Source: Thermodesulfovibrionales bacterium (GTDB lineage: Bacteria > Nitrospirota > Thermodesulfovibrionia > Thermodesulfovibrionales > Dissulfurispiraceae). From it: a stretch of DNA of 40,294 nucleotides. The stretch is from assembly GCA_026415695.1 (NCBI GenBank), contig JAOAGP010000063.1, positions 1 through 40,294 on the forward strand, in the 5' to 3' direction. This document shows positions 33,175-40,294 of this stretch, piece after piece. A program made the position numbers and the translations under genes. Below the pieces are notes generated by a model. It was not told the origin of the DNA, made no database searches, and was given only the letters and a program-made list of their open reading frames with translations. How positions within the stretch are numbered: position 1 is the stretch's first letter; each line of letters starts with the position of its first letter.

Positions 33175-34524
33175 TTATGCCTCCTTTGTCCTTGTAAGGT
33201 TTAAAAGGGTTGATGTATCTGAATCAGGTCCCTTTTTTGAGTATTTTGCCAAAAGATACACATCCACAACACCCAAGAATCCATAAAACAATGTAAAACC
33301 AATGAGAGAAAACCAGACCTGCCCTACTGTGATGCCCTTTGATACAGCATCTGCAGTCTTTAACAGTCCATAGACTATCCACGGCTGTCTTCCAACTTCT
33401 GCAACAATCCAGCCCAATTGACCTGCTATGTAAGGTAATGGGATTGAAAAGAGCAACAGATACAGAAATAATGGGTATTTAGTGGGTTCCTTAAAGGCGA
33501 CAAAGACCCCCAAAATGGCAATAAGTATAAACAGAAATCCCATGCCCGCCATGAGTTTGAAACTGATAAAGGTTGGCATCACTGGTGGTCTTAAATCCTT
33601 TGGAAAGTCTTTTAACCCCTTTATCTCGGCATCTGCCTTATGAAATGCAAGGAGGCTGAGCATATTTGGTATGCCGAGTGCCTCAATAGCATTTCTTTCC
33701 TTTTCAGGGTCTGGTAAAAGTATCAGATAATACGGGGCATTCCTTTGGGTATCCCATACCCCTTCCATTGCTGCAAATTTTGTGGGTTGCACGGCGGCTA
33801 CCTCTTCAGCAGAGATACTTCCAGAACCTGCAACAAGGAGGGTTGAAACGAGTGCAAAGGTGGCACCTATCTTTAAAGACTTCTTAAAGAAGTCAACCTC
33901 ATTTTTTCTTAAGAGGTGATAAGCAGATACACCCATTACAAAAAAGCCTGCAACAACATAACCTGAAAATACCGTGTGGAAAAACTTTGTCCAACCATAT
34001 GAGTTTGTAAGCAGAGCCATGAAATCAACCATTTCAGCCCTGTTGTTGTTTATCACATAGCCTACAGGTTGTTGCATCCAACCATTTGCAATGAGTATCC
34101 ACAGCGCAGAAAGGTTTGTAGCAATTGCAACCATCCAAATCGCAAAGGCATGTGTCTTCTTTGAAACCTTATTCCAACCAAATATCCATAATCCTAAAAA
34201 TGATGATTCAAGAAAGAATGCGACCGTTGCCTCAATTGCAAGTGGTGAGCCAAAGATGTCTCCTACATACTTTGAGTATTCAGCCCAGTTCATACCAAAC
34301 TGAAACTCAAGAGTTATCCCTGTCACAACACCAAGTGCAAAGTTGATCAAGAACAGTTTTCCCCAAAACTTCGTCATCTTCAGATATGTCTCATCACCTG
34401 TTTTTACGTACTTTGTTTCCATGTAGGCAATGAGTAAAGAAAGTCCAAGGGTAAGTGGCACAAAGATGAAGTGAAATGCCGCAGTAATCGCAAATTGTAT
34501 TCTACTAAGCATCAATACATCCAT
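33175..34524 (-). CDS. cydA: Cytochrome bd oxidase subunit I
   Basis: Quinol-oxidising heme subunit. The 449-residue protein has the N-terminal RIQFAITAAFHFIFVPLTLGLS with His18, a heme b595 ligand; the Glu-rich helix EATVAFFLESSFLGLW; FFHTVFSGYVVAGFF with the next heme ligand; and EVGRQPWIVYGLLKTADAVS, the diagnostic GRQPW block. It is shorter than E. coli CydA (522), consistent with the short Q-loop class. AAAGGAGGT precedes the ATG closely. A hemerythrin ends 18 bases upstream on the same strand, so O2-binding protein and oxidase are co-transcribed. Confidence 0.97.
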   Translation of the reverse strand: MDVLMLSRIQFAITAAFHFIFVPLTLGLSLLIAYMETKYVKTGDETYLKMTKFWGKLFLINFALGVVTGITLEFQFGMNWAEYSKYVGDIFGSPLAIEATVAFFLESSFLGLWIFGWNKVSKKTHAFAIWMVAIATNLSALWILIANGWMQQPVGYVINNNRAEMVDFMALLTNSYGWTKFFHTVFSGYVVAGFFVMGVSAYHLLRKNEVDFFKKSLKIGATFALVSTLLVAGSGSISAEEVAAVQPTKFAAMEGVWDTQRNAPYYLILLPDPEKERNAIEALGIPNMLSLLAFHKADAEIKGLKDFPKDLRPPVMPTFISFKLMAGMGFLFILIAILGVFVAFKEPTKYPLFLYLLLFSIPLPYIAGQLGWIVAEVGRQPWIVYGLLKTADAVSKGITVGQVWFSLIGFTLFYGFLGVVDVYLLAKYSKKGPDSDTSTLLNLTRTKEA

Positions 34525-34542
34525 GACAAAATACCTCCTTTC

Positions 34543-34950
34543 TCATTTCAGTCCTTTTAGATTTAGATAGACCCCAAACTGCTTGTCCATCTTTAAGATG
34601 TGGTTTTGCAACCACCCTTTTAGAAATTCCATTAGATCAAGGGTGATGTCTGACTTTGCACTCTTGAATCTCTCGTAAAATTCATTGGTCTTTTGTGTGA
34701 GTTCATCGTGTTGGGTCTTATGAACCCTGTATTCAGGATATGAGTAATTTCTCATGTGTCGCTCTTCTGTAGCAAAATGGGTGTTACAATAGATGGTCAA
34801 TCTTGAGAGTATGTCTTCAAGGACATCCCTTGCCCTGCCACCTTTAAGGGCACTGTGAAGGTCGTTTATCAACTCAAAGAGTTTTTTATGCTGTGCATCA
34901 ATCTCTGATATGTTGATCTTATATGCATCATCCCACACTGCAAAAGGCAT
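34543..34950 (-). CDS. Bacteriohemerythrin next to cydA
   Basis: Third single-domain hemerythrin of the window, 135 residues, with all di-iron ligands: His21, His58, Glu62, His77, His81, His117, Asp122. It is clearly more diverged from the tandem pair (MPFAVWDDAYKINISEIDAQ), so it is not part of that recent duplication. It starts one base after galE stops, with GGGGTGATGAG at the overlap, and cydA begins 18 bases later. The position suggests delivery or buffering of O2 for the bd oxidase, as proposed for hemerythrins linked to respiratory oxidases; that is inference. Confidence 0.95.
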   Translation of the reverse strand: MPFAVWDDAYKINISEIDAQHKKLFELINDLHSALKGGRARDVLEDILSRLTIYCNTHFATEERHMRNYSYPEYRVHKTQHDELTQKTNEFYERFKSAKSDITLDLMEFLKGWLQNHILKMDKQFGVYLNLKGLK

Positions 34951-34951
34951 G

Positions 34952-35938
34952 CTATCTCATCACCCCCTCTAAATTAGTTTTGTGCCATTCATATGCACTA
35001 CTTACCACATCAAATATGTTTTTCTTGGGAAGCCACCCCAAGATTTCTTGAGCCTTTTTTGAGTCTGCAATGAGTCTTGGTGGATCTCCTTCCCTACGCT
35101 TTGATATCTTGTATTTGGGTGTCTTACCACAGACATCCTTAATTATATCAATTATCTCCTTAACGCTGTTACCCCTTGATGTGCCTATGTTGAAACAGTC
35201 AGATGGTCTGCCATCTTTTAGATATTGCAAAGCCTTCATGTGTGCGTCAGCCAAGTCTGTTACATGGACATAATCCCTAATACATGTGCCATCAGGGGTA
35301 TCGTAATCATCGCCAAAGACATTGAGGGTATAGTCTTCTGAAACCACTGCCCTTATTGCAAGAGGTATGAGGTGTGTTTCAGGGTCATGTGCCTCACCAA
35401 TACCGAAATCAGCACCACTTGCATTAAAGTATCTCAAAGACACAAATCTCATACCGTATATTTCATCATACCATCTCATCAGCCTTTCAAACACTGCCTT
35501 GCTTTCACCATATGGATTAATGGGCTTGATAGTCTCATTTTCTGTAATGGGAATGTGATTTGGGATGCCATATACTGCACAGGTTGATGAGAAGACAATG
35601 TATTTACAACCAAAGTCCTTCATCGTCTCAAGGAGGTTAAGCCCTCCTGTAATGTTGTTGTGGAAATACTTATAAGGGTTTTGCATGCTTTCGCCTACAT
35701 ATGCATATGCAGCAAAGTGTATGACTGATGATATCTTGTGTATCTTAAATGCTGATATGATTTCATCCCTGTTTAAGATATCCCCTTTAATAAAAAAAAC
35801 ACCCTTGGGTAAATGAGACTCATGACCATATACTAAATTATCAAAGACCACAATATCTGAAGGCATTATCCCCTCTTTGACCAAATAATGCGCAGTGTGA
35901 GCACCAATATATCCTGCACCGCCTGTAAGAAGTATCAC
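34952..35938 (-). CDS. galE: UDP-glucose 4-epimerase
   Basis: Interconverts UDP-glucose and UDP-galactose for surface polysaccharide synthesis. The 328-residue SDR protein has the NAD motif GGAGYIGAHTA, FAAYAYVGESM, SSTCAVYG, the YGESK catalytic pair (Tyr and Lys), RYFNASGAD and DYVHVTDLADAH. It starts with GTG (35938) whose bases overlap the mqnC TGA stop; AGGAGG lies eight bases upstream inside mqnC. Its partner genes for polysaccharide are not here; it is an insertion between menaquinone and oxidase genes. Confidence 0.95.
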   Translation of the reverse strand: MILLTGGAGYIGAHTAHYLVKEGIMPSDIVVFDNLVYGHESHLPKGVFFIKGDILNRDEIISAFKIHKISSVIHFAAYAYVGESMQNPYKYFHNNITGGLNLLETMKDFGCKYIVFSSTCAVYGIPNHIPITENETIKPINPYGESKAVFERLMRWYDEIYGMRFVSLRYFNASGADFGIGEAHDPETHLIPLAIRAVVSEDYTLNVFGDDYDTPDGTCIRDYVHVTDLADAHMKALQYLKDGRPSDCFNIGTSRGNSVKEIIDIIKDVCGKTPKYKISKRREGDPPRLIADSKKAQEILGWLPKKNIFDVVSSAYEWHKTNLEGVMR

Positions 35939-36978
35939 TCATACCTCCTTATGTGATTATAATATGTATCCCTTTGGACTGGGATAAACCCTGCATCCTT
36001 AATCGCATCAATTATTTCCTGCATGGTCACCCTGTATGACACACCTGCAGACCTCACAACATTTTCTTCAAGCATCGTTGACCCCATATCGTTTGCACCA
36101 AAAAACAGGGCAACTTGGGCAATCTTGATACCTTGGGTTACCCAAGATGCCTGAATATTCTTGATATTATCCAAAAATATCCTGCTTATCGCCAATAGCC
36201 TTAAATACTCAACTGCTGTAGCAGGTTGAATATCCATCTCTTTAGATAAACGGGTAAATGATGGCTGAAAAGACCAAGGGATAAATGCAGTAAAACCGCC
36301 AGTCCTGTCCTGTAAATCCCTGATTAATTCAAGGTGCATGATTATCTCTTCAGCCGTCTCAATACTACCAAACATCATGGTTGCAGTGGTCTTCATCCCT
36401 ATTTTATGGGCAGATTCCATAACCTCAAGCCACTGTGATGTCTTTATCTTTTTAGGGCTAATCACATCCCTAACCCTATCTGACAGTATCTCAGCACCAC
36501 CACCCGGAATAGAGTCAAGCCCTGATGCATTCAAGGTCTTTAATGTATCATTAACGCTTATGCTATGTCTCTGTGCCAGATACATTATCTCCGTTGGTGA
36601 AAGACCGTGTATGTTTATATCAAACCGTTGTTTTATCTCCTTAAAAAGTCTGCAAAAGTAGTCTAAATCAAGTTTAGGATTTATACCTCCTTGAAGTAGT
36701 ATCTGTGTGCCTCCAAGCCTTATAGTCTCATCAATCTTATCAAATATCTCATCATCTGTAAGCGTGTAAGCATCTTTGCTGTCTTCATCCCTATAAAACG
36801 CACAAAACTTGCACTTGTTGATACATATATTTGTGTAGTTTATATTCCTATCAATTATGAAGGTTACAGTGTTTTCTGGATGGAGTCTTTTCCTAACCTC
36901 ATCAGCCATATAACCGATATCATGGAATGAACCTTCTTTAAACAATGAAAGGGCTTCTTCCTTGTTTATCCTATTCAA
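35935..36978 (-). CDS. mqnC: Cyclic dehypoxanthinyl futalosine synthase (radical SAM)
   Basis: Radical-SAM enzyme of the futalosine pathway that forms the spiro intermediate toward menaquinone. The product is about 347 residues from TTG 36978, chosen because GGGGAG lies eight bases upstream and the start shares bases with the polA TGA stop; a TTG five codons earlier is less well placed. The cluster motif CINKCKFCAFYR (CxxxCxxC) is near the N-terminus, and the MqnC-type blocks GGTQILLQGGINPKLDLDYF, LDSIPGGGAEIL and DRTGGFTAFIPWSFQP follow. This last block separates MqnC from MqnE. Other mqn genes are not in the window. Confidence 0.93.
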   Translation of the reverse strand: MNRINKEEALSLFKEGSFHDIGYMADEVRKRLHPENTVTFIIDRNINYTNICINKCKFCAFYRDEDSKDAYTLTDDEIFDKIDETIRLGGTQILLQGGINPKLDLDYFCRLFKEIKQRFDINIHGLSPTEIMYLAQRHSISVNDTLKTLNASGLDSIPGGGAEILSDRVRDVISPKKIKTSQWLEVMESAHKIGMKTTATMMFGSIETAEEIIMHLELIRDLQDRTGGFTAFIPWSFQPSFTRLSKEMDIQPATAVEYLRLLAISRIFLDNIKNIQASWVTQGIKIAQVALFFGANDMGSTMLEENVVRSAGVSYRVTMQEIIDAIKDAGFIPVQRDTYYNHIRRYE

Positions 36979-38762
36979 TGTGCATCTCCCCAACTATCAC
37001 CGTGATTAATATCAACCTTAAGAGGCACCTTTAAATCTGCCACCGTTTCCATAGTTTTCTTTATCAATGGTATCATTTCTTTTACCTCATCCTCGGGTGC
37101 CTCAAAAAGAAGTTCGTCATGTATCTGAAGTATCATCCTTGTTTTATAGGAATGTTTTGTTAAGGTATCGTCCATCTTTATCATGGCTATCTTTATCAAA
37201 TCAGCGGCACTACCCTGAATAGGTGTGTTTACAGCCATCCTTTCAGCCTGTTGTCTTGTGTTTGTGTTTGTGCTATTTATCTCTGGTATTGGTCTCTTCC
37301 TTCCAAAAAGCGTCGTCACAAAACCATCTTGTCGTGCATCCTGAATCGTCTTGTCTATAAAATCCTTAACCCCTTTATACAATGTAAAGTAGTTTGAGAT
37401 GTATTCCCCTGCCTCAGATGTAGAGATTCTAAGTGCCTCTGACAAACCATAAGGGCTCATACCATAGATGACCCCAAAATTCACAGTTTTTGCTATCCTC
37501 CTCATCTCCTTTGAGACATCAGACTTGTCAACCTTAAAGAGTAAAGATGCCGTTGATGTGTGTATATCAGTGTCTCTTAAAAAGGCTTCTATGAGATGTT
37601 CATCGTTGCTTAGATGAGCAAGTATCCTTAATTCAATCTGAGAATAATCTGCGGATATTATCTTAAAACCCTTCTCTGCAATAAAGGCAGCCCTGATTTT
37701 ACTCCCCCATTCGCCCCTTATCGGGATATTTTGCAGATTTGGATCACTACTTGATAACCTGCCTGTTGCCGTTACGGTTTGATTTAATGTTGTATGTATC
37801 CTGCCTGTGTGTTTATCAACATAGTCTGGGAGGGTGTCAAGGTATGTGCCTTTTAGTTTAAAAAGACTGCGATAGTTAAGTATCTCAGCAGGTAGTTCAT
37901 GTTGAAGAGACAATTGGCTCAATGTATCGTTATCAGTTGAAAAGCCTGTCTTTGTCTTCCTTACTGGTTTCAGTTTAAGGACTTCAAAAAGGATATGAGA
38001 CAACTGTCTTGGTGAGTTTATGTTAAAACTTTGACCAGCAAGACTATGTATCTTTGTCTCTAATTCCTCAAGCATCCTTGACATCTCTTTTGAAAGTTCA
38101 TGAAGACGGTTTATATCAATCTTAATACCATTACTCTCTATCCTTGCAAGGATATTTACAAGAGGCATCTCAATGTCTTGATAGAGTTTTAGCAAACCTC
38201 TATCGGAGATCTCCTTCTTTAGCACTGGCAGTAGTTCCCTAATTGCATCTACTGATTCGCACGCATACCTCGCTACATCTTCTACAGAAATCGTGTCAAA
38301 TCTCATCTTTTTTATCCCTTCATTTACATAAATTCCACGCTGTATATAGTTCTGTGCAATGATATCAAGGTTATGACTTGTCCTGTTTGGGTCAATCAGA
38401 TATGACATAATCTGGATGTCTTGTAAATCACCTTTTAGTTTTATCCCAAATCTATTTAGAAGTATGATGATGGCTTTGACATTGTGCCCTACCTTGACTA
38501 TCCCTTTGTCCTCAAATAGAGGCTTGAGGATTTCTAATGCATTTTTGATATTTTTAGTATCATGATGATTTATAGGGATATAACAGTTTTGACCCTTGCC
38601 TTTAGACAAAGATAGTCCAATTGGAGATGCTTTATGTGGACTTGTTTCGGTTTGAACAATATAGATGAAGATTTGATTAATTGGGTTTTTGACTGACTCG
38701 TCAAGTTTTTTAACATCTTGTTGATCATTATCAATACTGTCAAATAGATTGAGTTGTTTCAT
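36975..38762 (-). CDS. polA: Short family A DNA polymerase with degraded proofreading domain
   Basis: 595 residues, against about 930 in E. coli PolI. It has no 5' nuclease domain. The 3'-5' exonuclease fold (about 30-180) is present but its carboxylates are mostly gone: Q37 for the first Asp, with Glu39 kept, Ile98 in GHNVKAI for the second, and Ser170 in YACES for the third. The polymerase domain is intact: motif A DYSQIELRI (Asp372), motif B RRIAKTVNFGVIYG, and motif C LQIHDELLFEA (Asp549). No Shine-Dalgarno precedes the ATG. It overlaps mqnC by four bases. It may fill gaps while other proteins remove RNA primers. Confidence 0.93.
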   Translation of the reverse strand: MKQLNLFDSIDNDQQDVKKLDESVKNPINQIFIYIVQTETSPHKASPIGLSLSKGKGQNCYIPINHHDTKNIKNALEILKPLFEDKGIVKVGHNVKAIIILLNRFGIKLKGDLQDIQIMSYLIDPNRTSHNLDIIAQNYIQRGIYVNEGIKKMRFDTISVEDVARYACESVDAIRELLPVLKKEISDRGLLKLYQDIEMPLVNILARIESNGIKIDINRLHELSKEMSRMLEELETKIHSLAGQSFNINSPRQLSHILFEVLKLKPVRKTKTGFSTDNDTLSQLSLQHELPAEILNYRSLFKLKGTYLDTLPDYVDKHTGRIHTTLNQTVTATGRLSSSDPNLQNIPIRGEWGSKIRAAFIAEKGFKIISADYSQIELRILAHLSNDEHLIEAFLRDTDIHTSTASLLFKVDKSDVSKEMRRIAKTVNFGVIYGMSPYGLSEALRISTSEAGEYISNYFTLYKGVKDFIDKTIQDARQDGFVTTLFGRKRPIPEINSTNTNTRQQAERMAVNTPIQGSAADLIKIAMIKMDDTLTKHSYKTRMILQIHDELLFEAPEDEVKEMIPLIKKTMETVADLKVPLKVDINHGDSWGDAH

Positions 38763-38783
38763 AAAATCAGCAAGGGTTATATA

Positions 38784-39866
38784 TCAAATCTTTGTGCATC
38801 TAACATAATCAATCTTAAGAAACCTCATGCATCCGTTACATGAAATGCAATCACTTGTCTCCTTGCCCTCCTTAAACTTGTTTGGCAAGTCTGGTTCTCT
38901 TACAAGTGGTCTTGACATGGAAATCAAGTCAGCATATCCATCATTCAACAAACCCTCTGCAACAGACCTTGTCCTTATGCCACCAACAAGCATTATTGGT
39001 ATGCTACATACCTCTTTGAATCTAATAGAATACTCCTTAAAATACGCCTCTTTATCAACACTGTCTATCTTCATCCTCGCAGTCTTTCCCTTTGATTCAT
39101 ACATACCACCGCTTACCTCAATGGCTGCAAAACCCAAATACTCAAGTTTCTTTGCAATCCTCAATGCCTCATCAATCCTTAAACCTTCAGGGAGGAAGTC
39201 ATCTGCATTCATCTTAATCATCACTGGGAAGTCTTCGCCTGCCTCCTTCTTAATTGCATTGTAAATCTCCTCAACAAAGTGAAACCTCCTTTCCTCATCT
39301 CCACCCCAATAATCCTGCCTTTTGTTTGTATGAGGTGAGAGGAAACTACTTATCAGATAGCCATGCGCACCATGGAGTTGAATACCGTCAAATCCTGCCT
39401 CAAGAGCCCTTCGCGCAGCACTTGCAAAGGCATAGATTACCTCCCATATCTCATCATTGGTCATCTCCCGTGGCATAACCTTGATTGACGGGTCATACAC
39501 TGCTGATGGTGCAATAGGTTCCTTACCGCCTAATAAAAATGGGAAACACTGCCGTCCTCCGTGAACCAATTGAATAACTATCTTGCCATCATGTTCATGA
39601 ACAGTCTTTACGAGTTTTTTTAGCCCATCAATGTAATAATCGTTGTGAATGCACATCTGCTGAGGGGCTGAATAACCCGAGATATGAACAAGGACATTGC
39701 CAGTGATGATAAGTCCAGAGCCTCCTAATGCAAGTTCTTTGTAAAGTTTTATGAGGTTATCCGTGACAAAACCATCCACTGTAGCCATCTTCTCGTATGT
39801 TGCAGAGCGAACTATACGATTTTTTAATATGATGTTTCTAATCCTAAAAGGTTCAAATAACTTCAT
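38784..39866 (-). CDS. NADH:flavin oxidoreductase of the Old Yellow Enzyme family
   Basis: FMN-dependent reductase for activated double bonds, 360 residues from ATG 39866, chosen because GGGAG is seven bases upstream; longer in-frame GTG/ATG starts exist. The TIM-barrel motifs are present: LFEPFRIRNIILKNRIVRSAT, IVIQLVHGGRQ, AARRALEAGFDGIQLHGAHGYLISSFLSPHTNKR (in part, the active-site HGAH), and MSRPLVREPDLPNKF. A short C-terminal segment has Cys residues (SDCISCNGCMRFLKIDYVRC) as in the clostridial-type class, although the usual second domain is missing. The substrate is unknown. It overlaps the upstream gene by 14 bases. Confidence 0.9.
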   Translation of the reverse strand: MKLFEPFRIRNIILKNRIVRSATYEKMATVDGFVTDNLIKLYKELALGGSGLIITGNVLVHISGYSAPQQMCIHNDYYIDGLKKLVKTVHEHDGKIVIQLVHGGRQCFPFLLGGKEPIAPSAVYDPSIKVMPREMTNDEIWEVIYAFASAARRALEAGFDGIQLHGAHGYLISSFLSPHTNKRQDYWGGDEERRFHFVEEIYNAIKKEAGEDFPVMIKMNADDFLPEGLRIDEALRIAKKLEYLGFAAIEVSGGMYESKGKTARMKIDSVDKEAYFKEYSIRFKEVCSIPIMLVGGIRTRSVAEGLLNDGYADLISMSRPLVREPDLPNKFKEGKETSDCISCNGCMRFLKIDYVRCTKI

Positions 39867-40254
39867 TGACATACTCCCTAACAGCACATTTTTTAAGCCA
39901 AAAGCAAGTTAGACAAAACTTTATATGCCAAGTTTGAATTAAAGATGGTAGTTTCTCCGCTATGTCTTGCCATCTTACACACTCCCCAGTTTTCAGTTCT
40001 GTAAGTTTTAACGCCAATCTGTCCATCTCGATAATCTCATCTTCTGCATTATCTGAAAATGTGCATTTTTCATGTTTTAGATGTGGGCACTTGAAACATA
40101 CATCATCAGGACCATCTACAACCACAACACCTTTGTTGTTAACATCAACCATCAGATTGTTGAGCGATGATATAAAGCCCTCATCATATCCTTCACCTTT
40201 GTAGAAATGAAGACATATCAGATGATGCCCCCTCAATTTAGGTAGTTTTGACAT
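39853..40254 (-). CDS. DUF1284 cysteine-rich protein
   Basis: 133-residue protein of unknown function, recognised from the RGHHLICLHFYKGEGYDEGF start typical of DUF1284. It has eight cysteines: Cys14, CFKC with C64 (Cys53, Cys56, Cys64), Cys92, and CLTC with a late Cys (Cys114, Cys117, Cys123), which look able to bind a metal or iron-sulfur cluster. There is no signal peptide, so it is cytoplasmic. It heads the run of eight genes down to cydB. Its ATG lies seven bases after a promoter-like GATAAT, and no ribosome-binding site is visible. Confidence 0.85.
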   Translation of the reverse strand: MSKLPKLRGHHLICLHFYKGEGYDEGFISSLNNLMVDVNNKGVVVVDGPDDVCFKCPHLKHEKCTFSDNAEDEIIEMDRLALKLTELKTGECVRWQDIAEKLPSLIQTWHIKFCLTCFWLKKCAVREYVNEVI

Positions 40255-40261
40255 ATGGTTT

Positions 40262-40291
40262 ATTATCTTATGAACTATCTAAATAATTCAA
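40262..40291 (-). promoter_or_regulatory. Promoter of the DUF1284-cydB operon
   Basis: On the minus strand TTGAAT (40291-40286) and GATAAT (40267-40262) are 18 bases apart and match a housekeeping sigma promoter. The -10 ends seven bases before the ATG at 40254, so transcription would begin at about the start codon. Confidence 0.5.
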
Positions 40292-40294
40292 GGA

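Noticed and set aside
1-40294. CRISPR array, rRNA, tRNA or intact transposase
   Set aside because: No repeat-spacer pattern, no tRNA-like cloverleaf in the gaps, and the only transposase trace is the truncated one at 23379-23552.

Overview
The window reads as chromosome of an AT-rich, diderm (Gram-negative-type) bacterium that lives at low or fluctuating oxygen. Pointers are an LptD-like outer-membrane LPS assembly protein, a SurA-type periplasmic chaperone, a PagL-like outer-membrane barrel, menaquinone synthesis by the futalosine route (MqnC), a cytochrome bd oxidase, three bacteriohemerythrins, type II secretion and type IV pilus parts (GspG, PilT) and large multidomain sensors. This mix fits Nitrospirota (Thermodesulfovibrio-like) or a related deltaproteobacterial-type lineage. 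The sequence alone does not settle the phylum, so treat that placement as a guess.

Layout. 59-2929 (+): lptD and truB. 2956-11969 (-): a hybrid sensor kinase, then a small lipoprotein and a 1868-residue alpha-2-macroglobulin that look like one transcript. 12122-16971 (+): an MCP chemoreceptor, a SurA-like peptidyl-prolyl isomerase, an RluB-type pseudouridine synthase, an orphan gspG pseudopilin, ribH and nusB. 16989-19519: the repair genes ogt (-) and uvrB (+), back to back. 19641-23185 (+): the translation cluster rpsB-tsf-pyrH-frr, followed by an unannotated 48-codon gene and a DksA/TraR-type zinc protein, with a structured rpsB leader at the front and a clear terminator at the end. 23220-23567: a decayed insertion element with matching terminal inverted repeats, inserted in a broken solute-binding-protein gene. 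23568-27779 (-): an HD-GYP sensor followed by two bacteriohemerythrins and the broken binding protein. 27851-28930: a divergent pair, a small membrane-anchored protein and the PagL-like barrel. 28931-31926 (-): an orphan NuoF/HndC-type flavoprotein and pilT. 32145-40254 (-): a tight eight-gene run, DUF1284 - ene-reductase - short polA - mqnC - galE - hemerythrin - cydA - cydB, closed by a perfect 12-bp hairpin terminator.

How it fits together. The right third has an oxygen theme. MqnC supplies menaquinone, which CydAB would oxidise with O2 as acceptor, and a hemerythrin sits immediately upstream of cydA. Separately, a Cache-GAF-HD-GYP protein that should degrade c-di-GMP is co-transcribed with two more hemerythrins, suggesting O2-linked c-di-GMP signalling. 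The other blocks are mostly housekeeping. No rRNA, tRNA, CRISPR array or intact mobile element was seen. The most interesting points are the HD-GYP/twin-hemerythrin operon, the polA product that lacks the 5' nuclease and has lost its proofreading aspartates, the overlooked 48-aa gene after frr, the rpsB leader fold, the deletion-derivative IS, and several promoters placed so close to start codons that leaderless mRNAs are likely.
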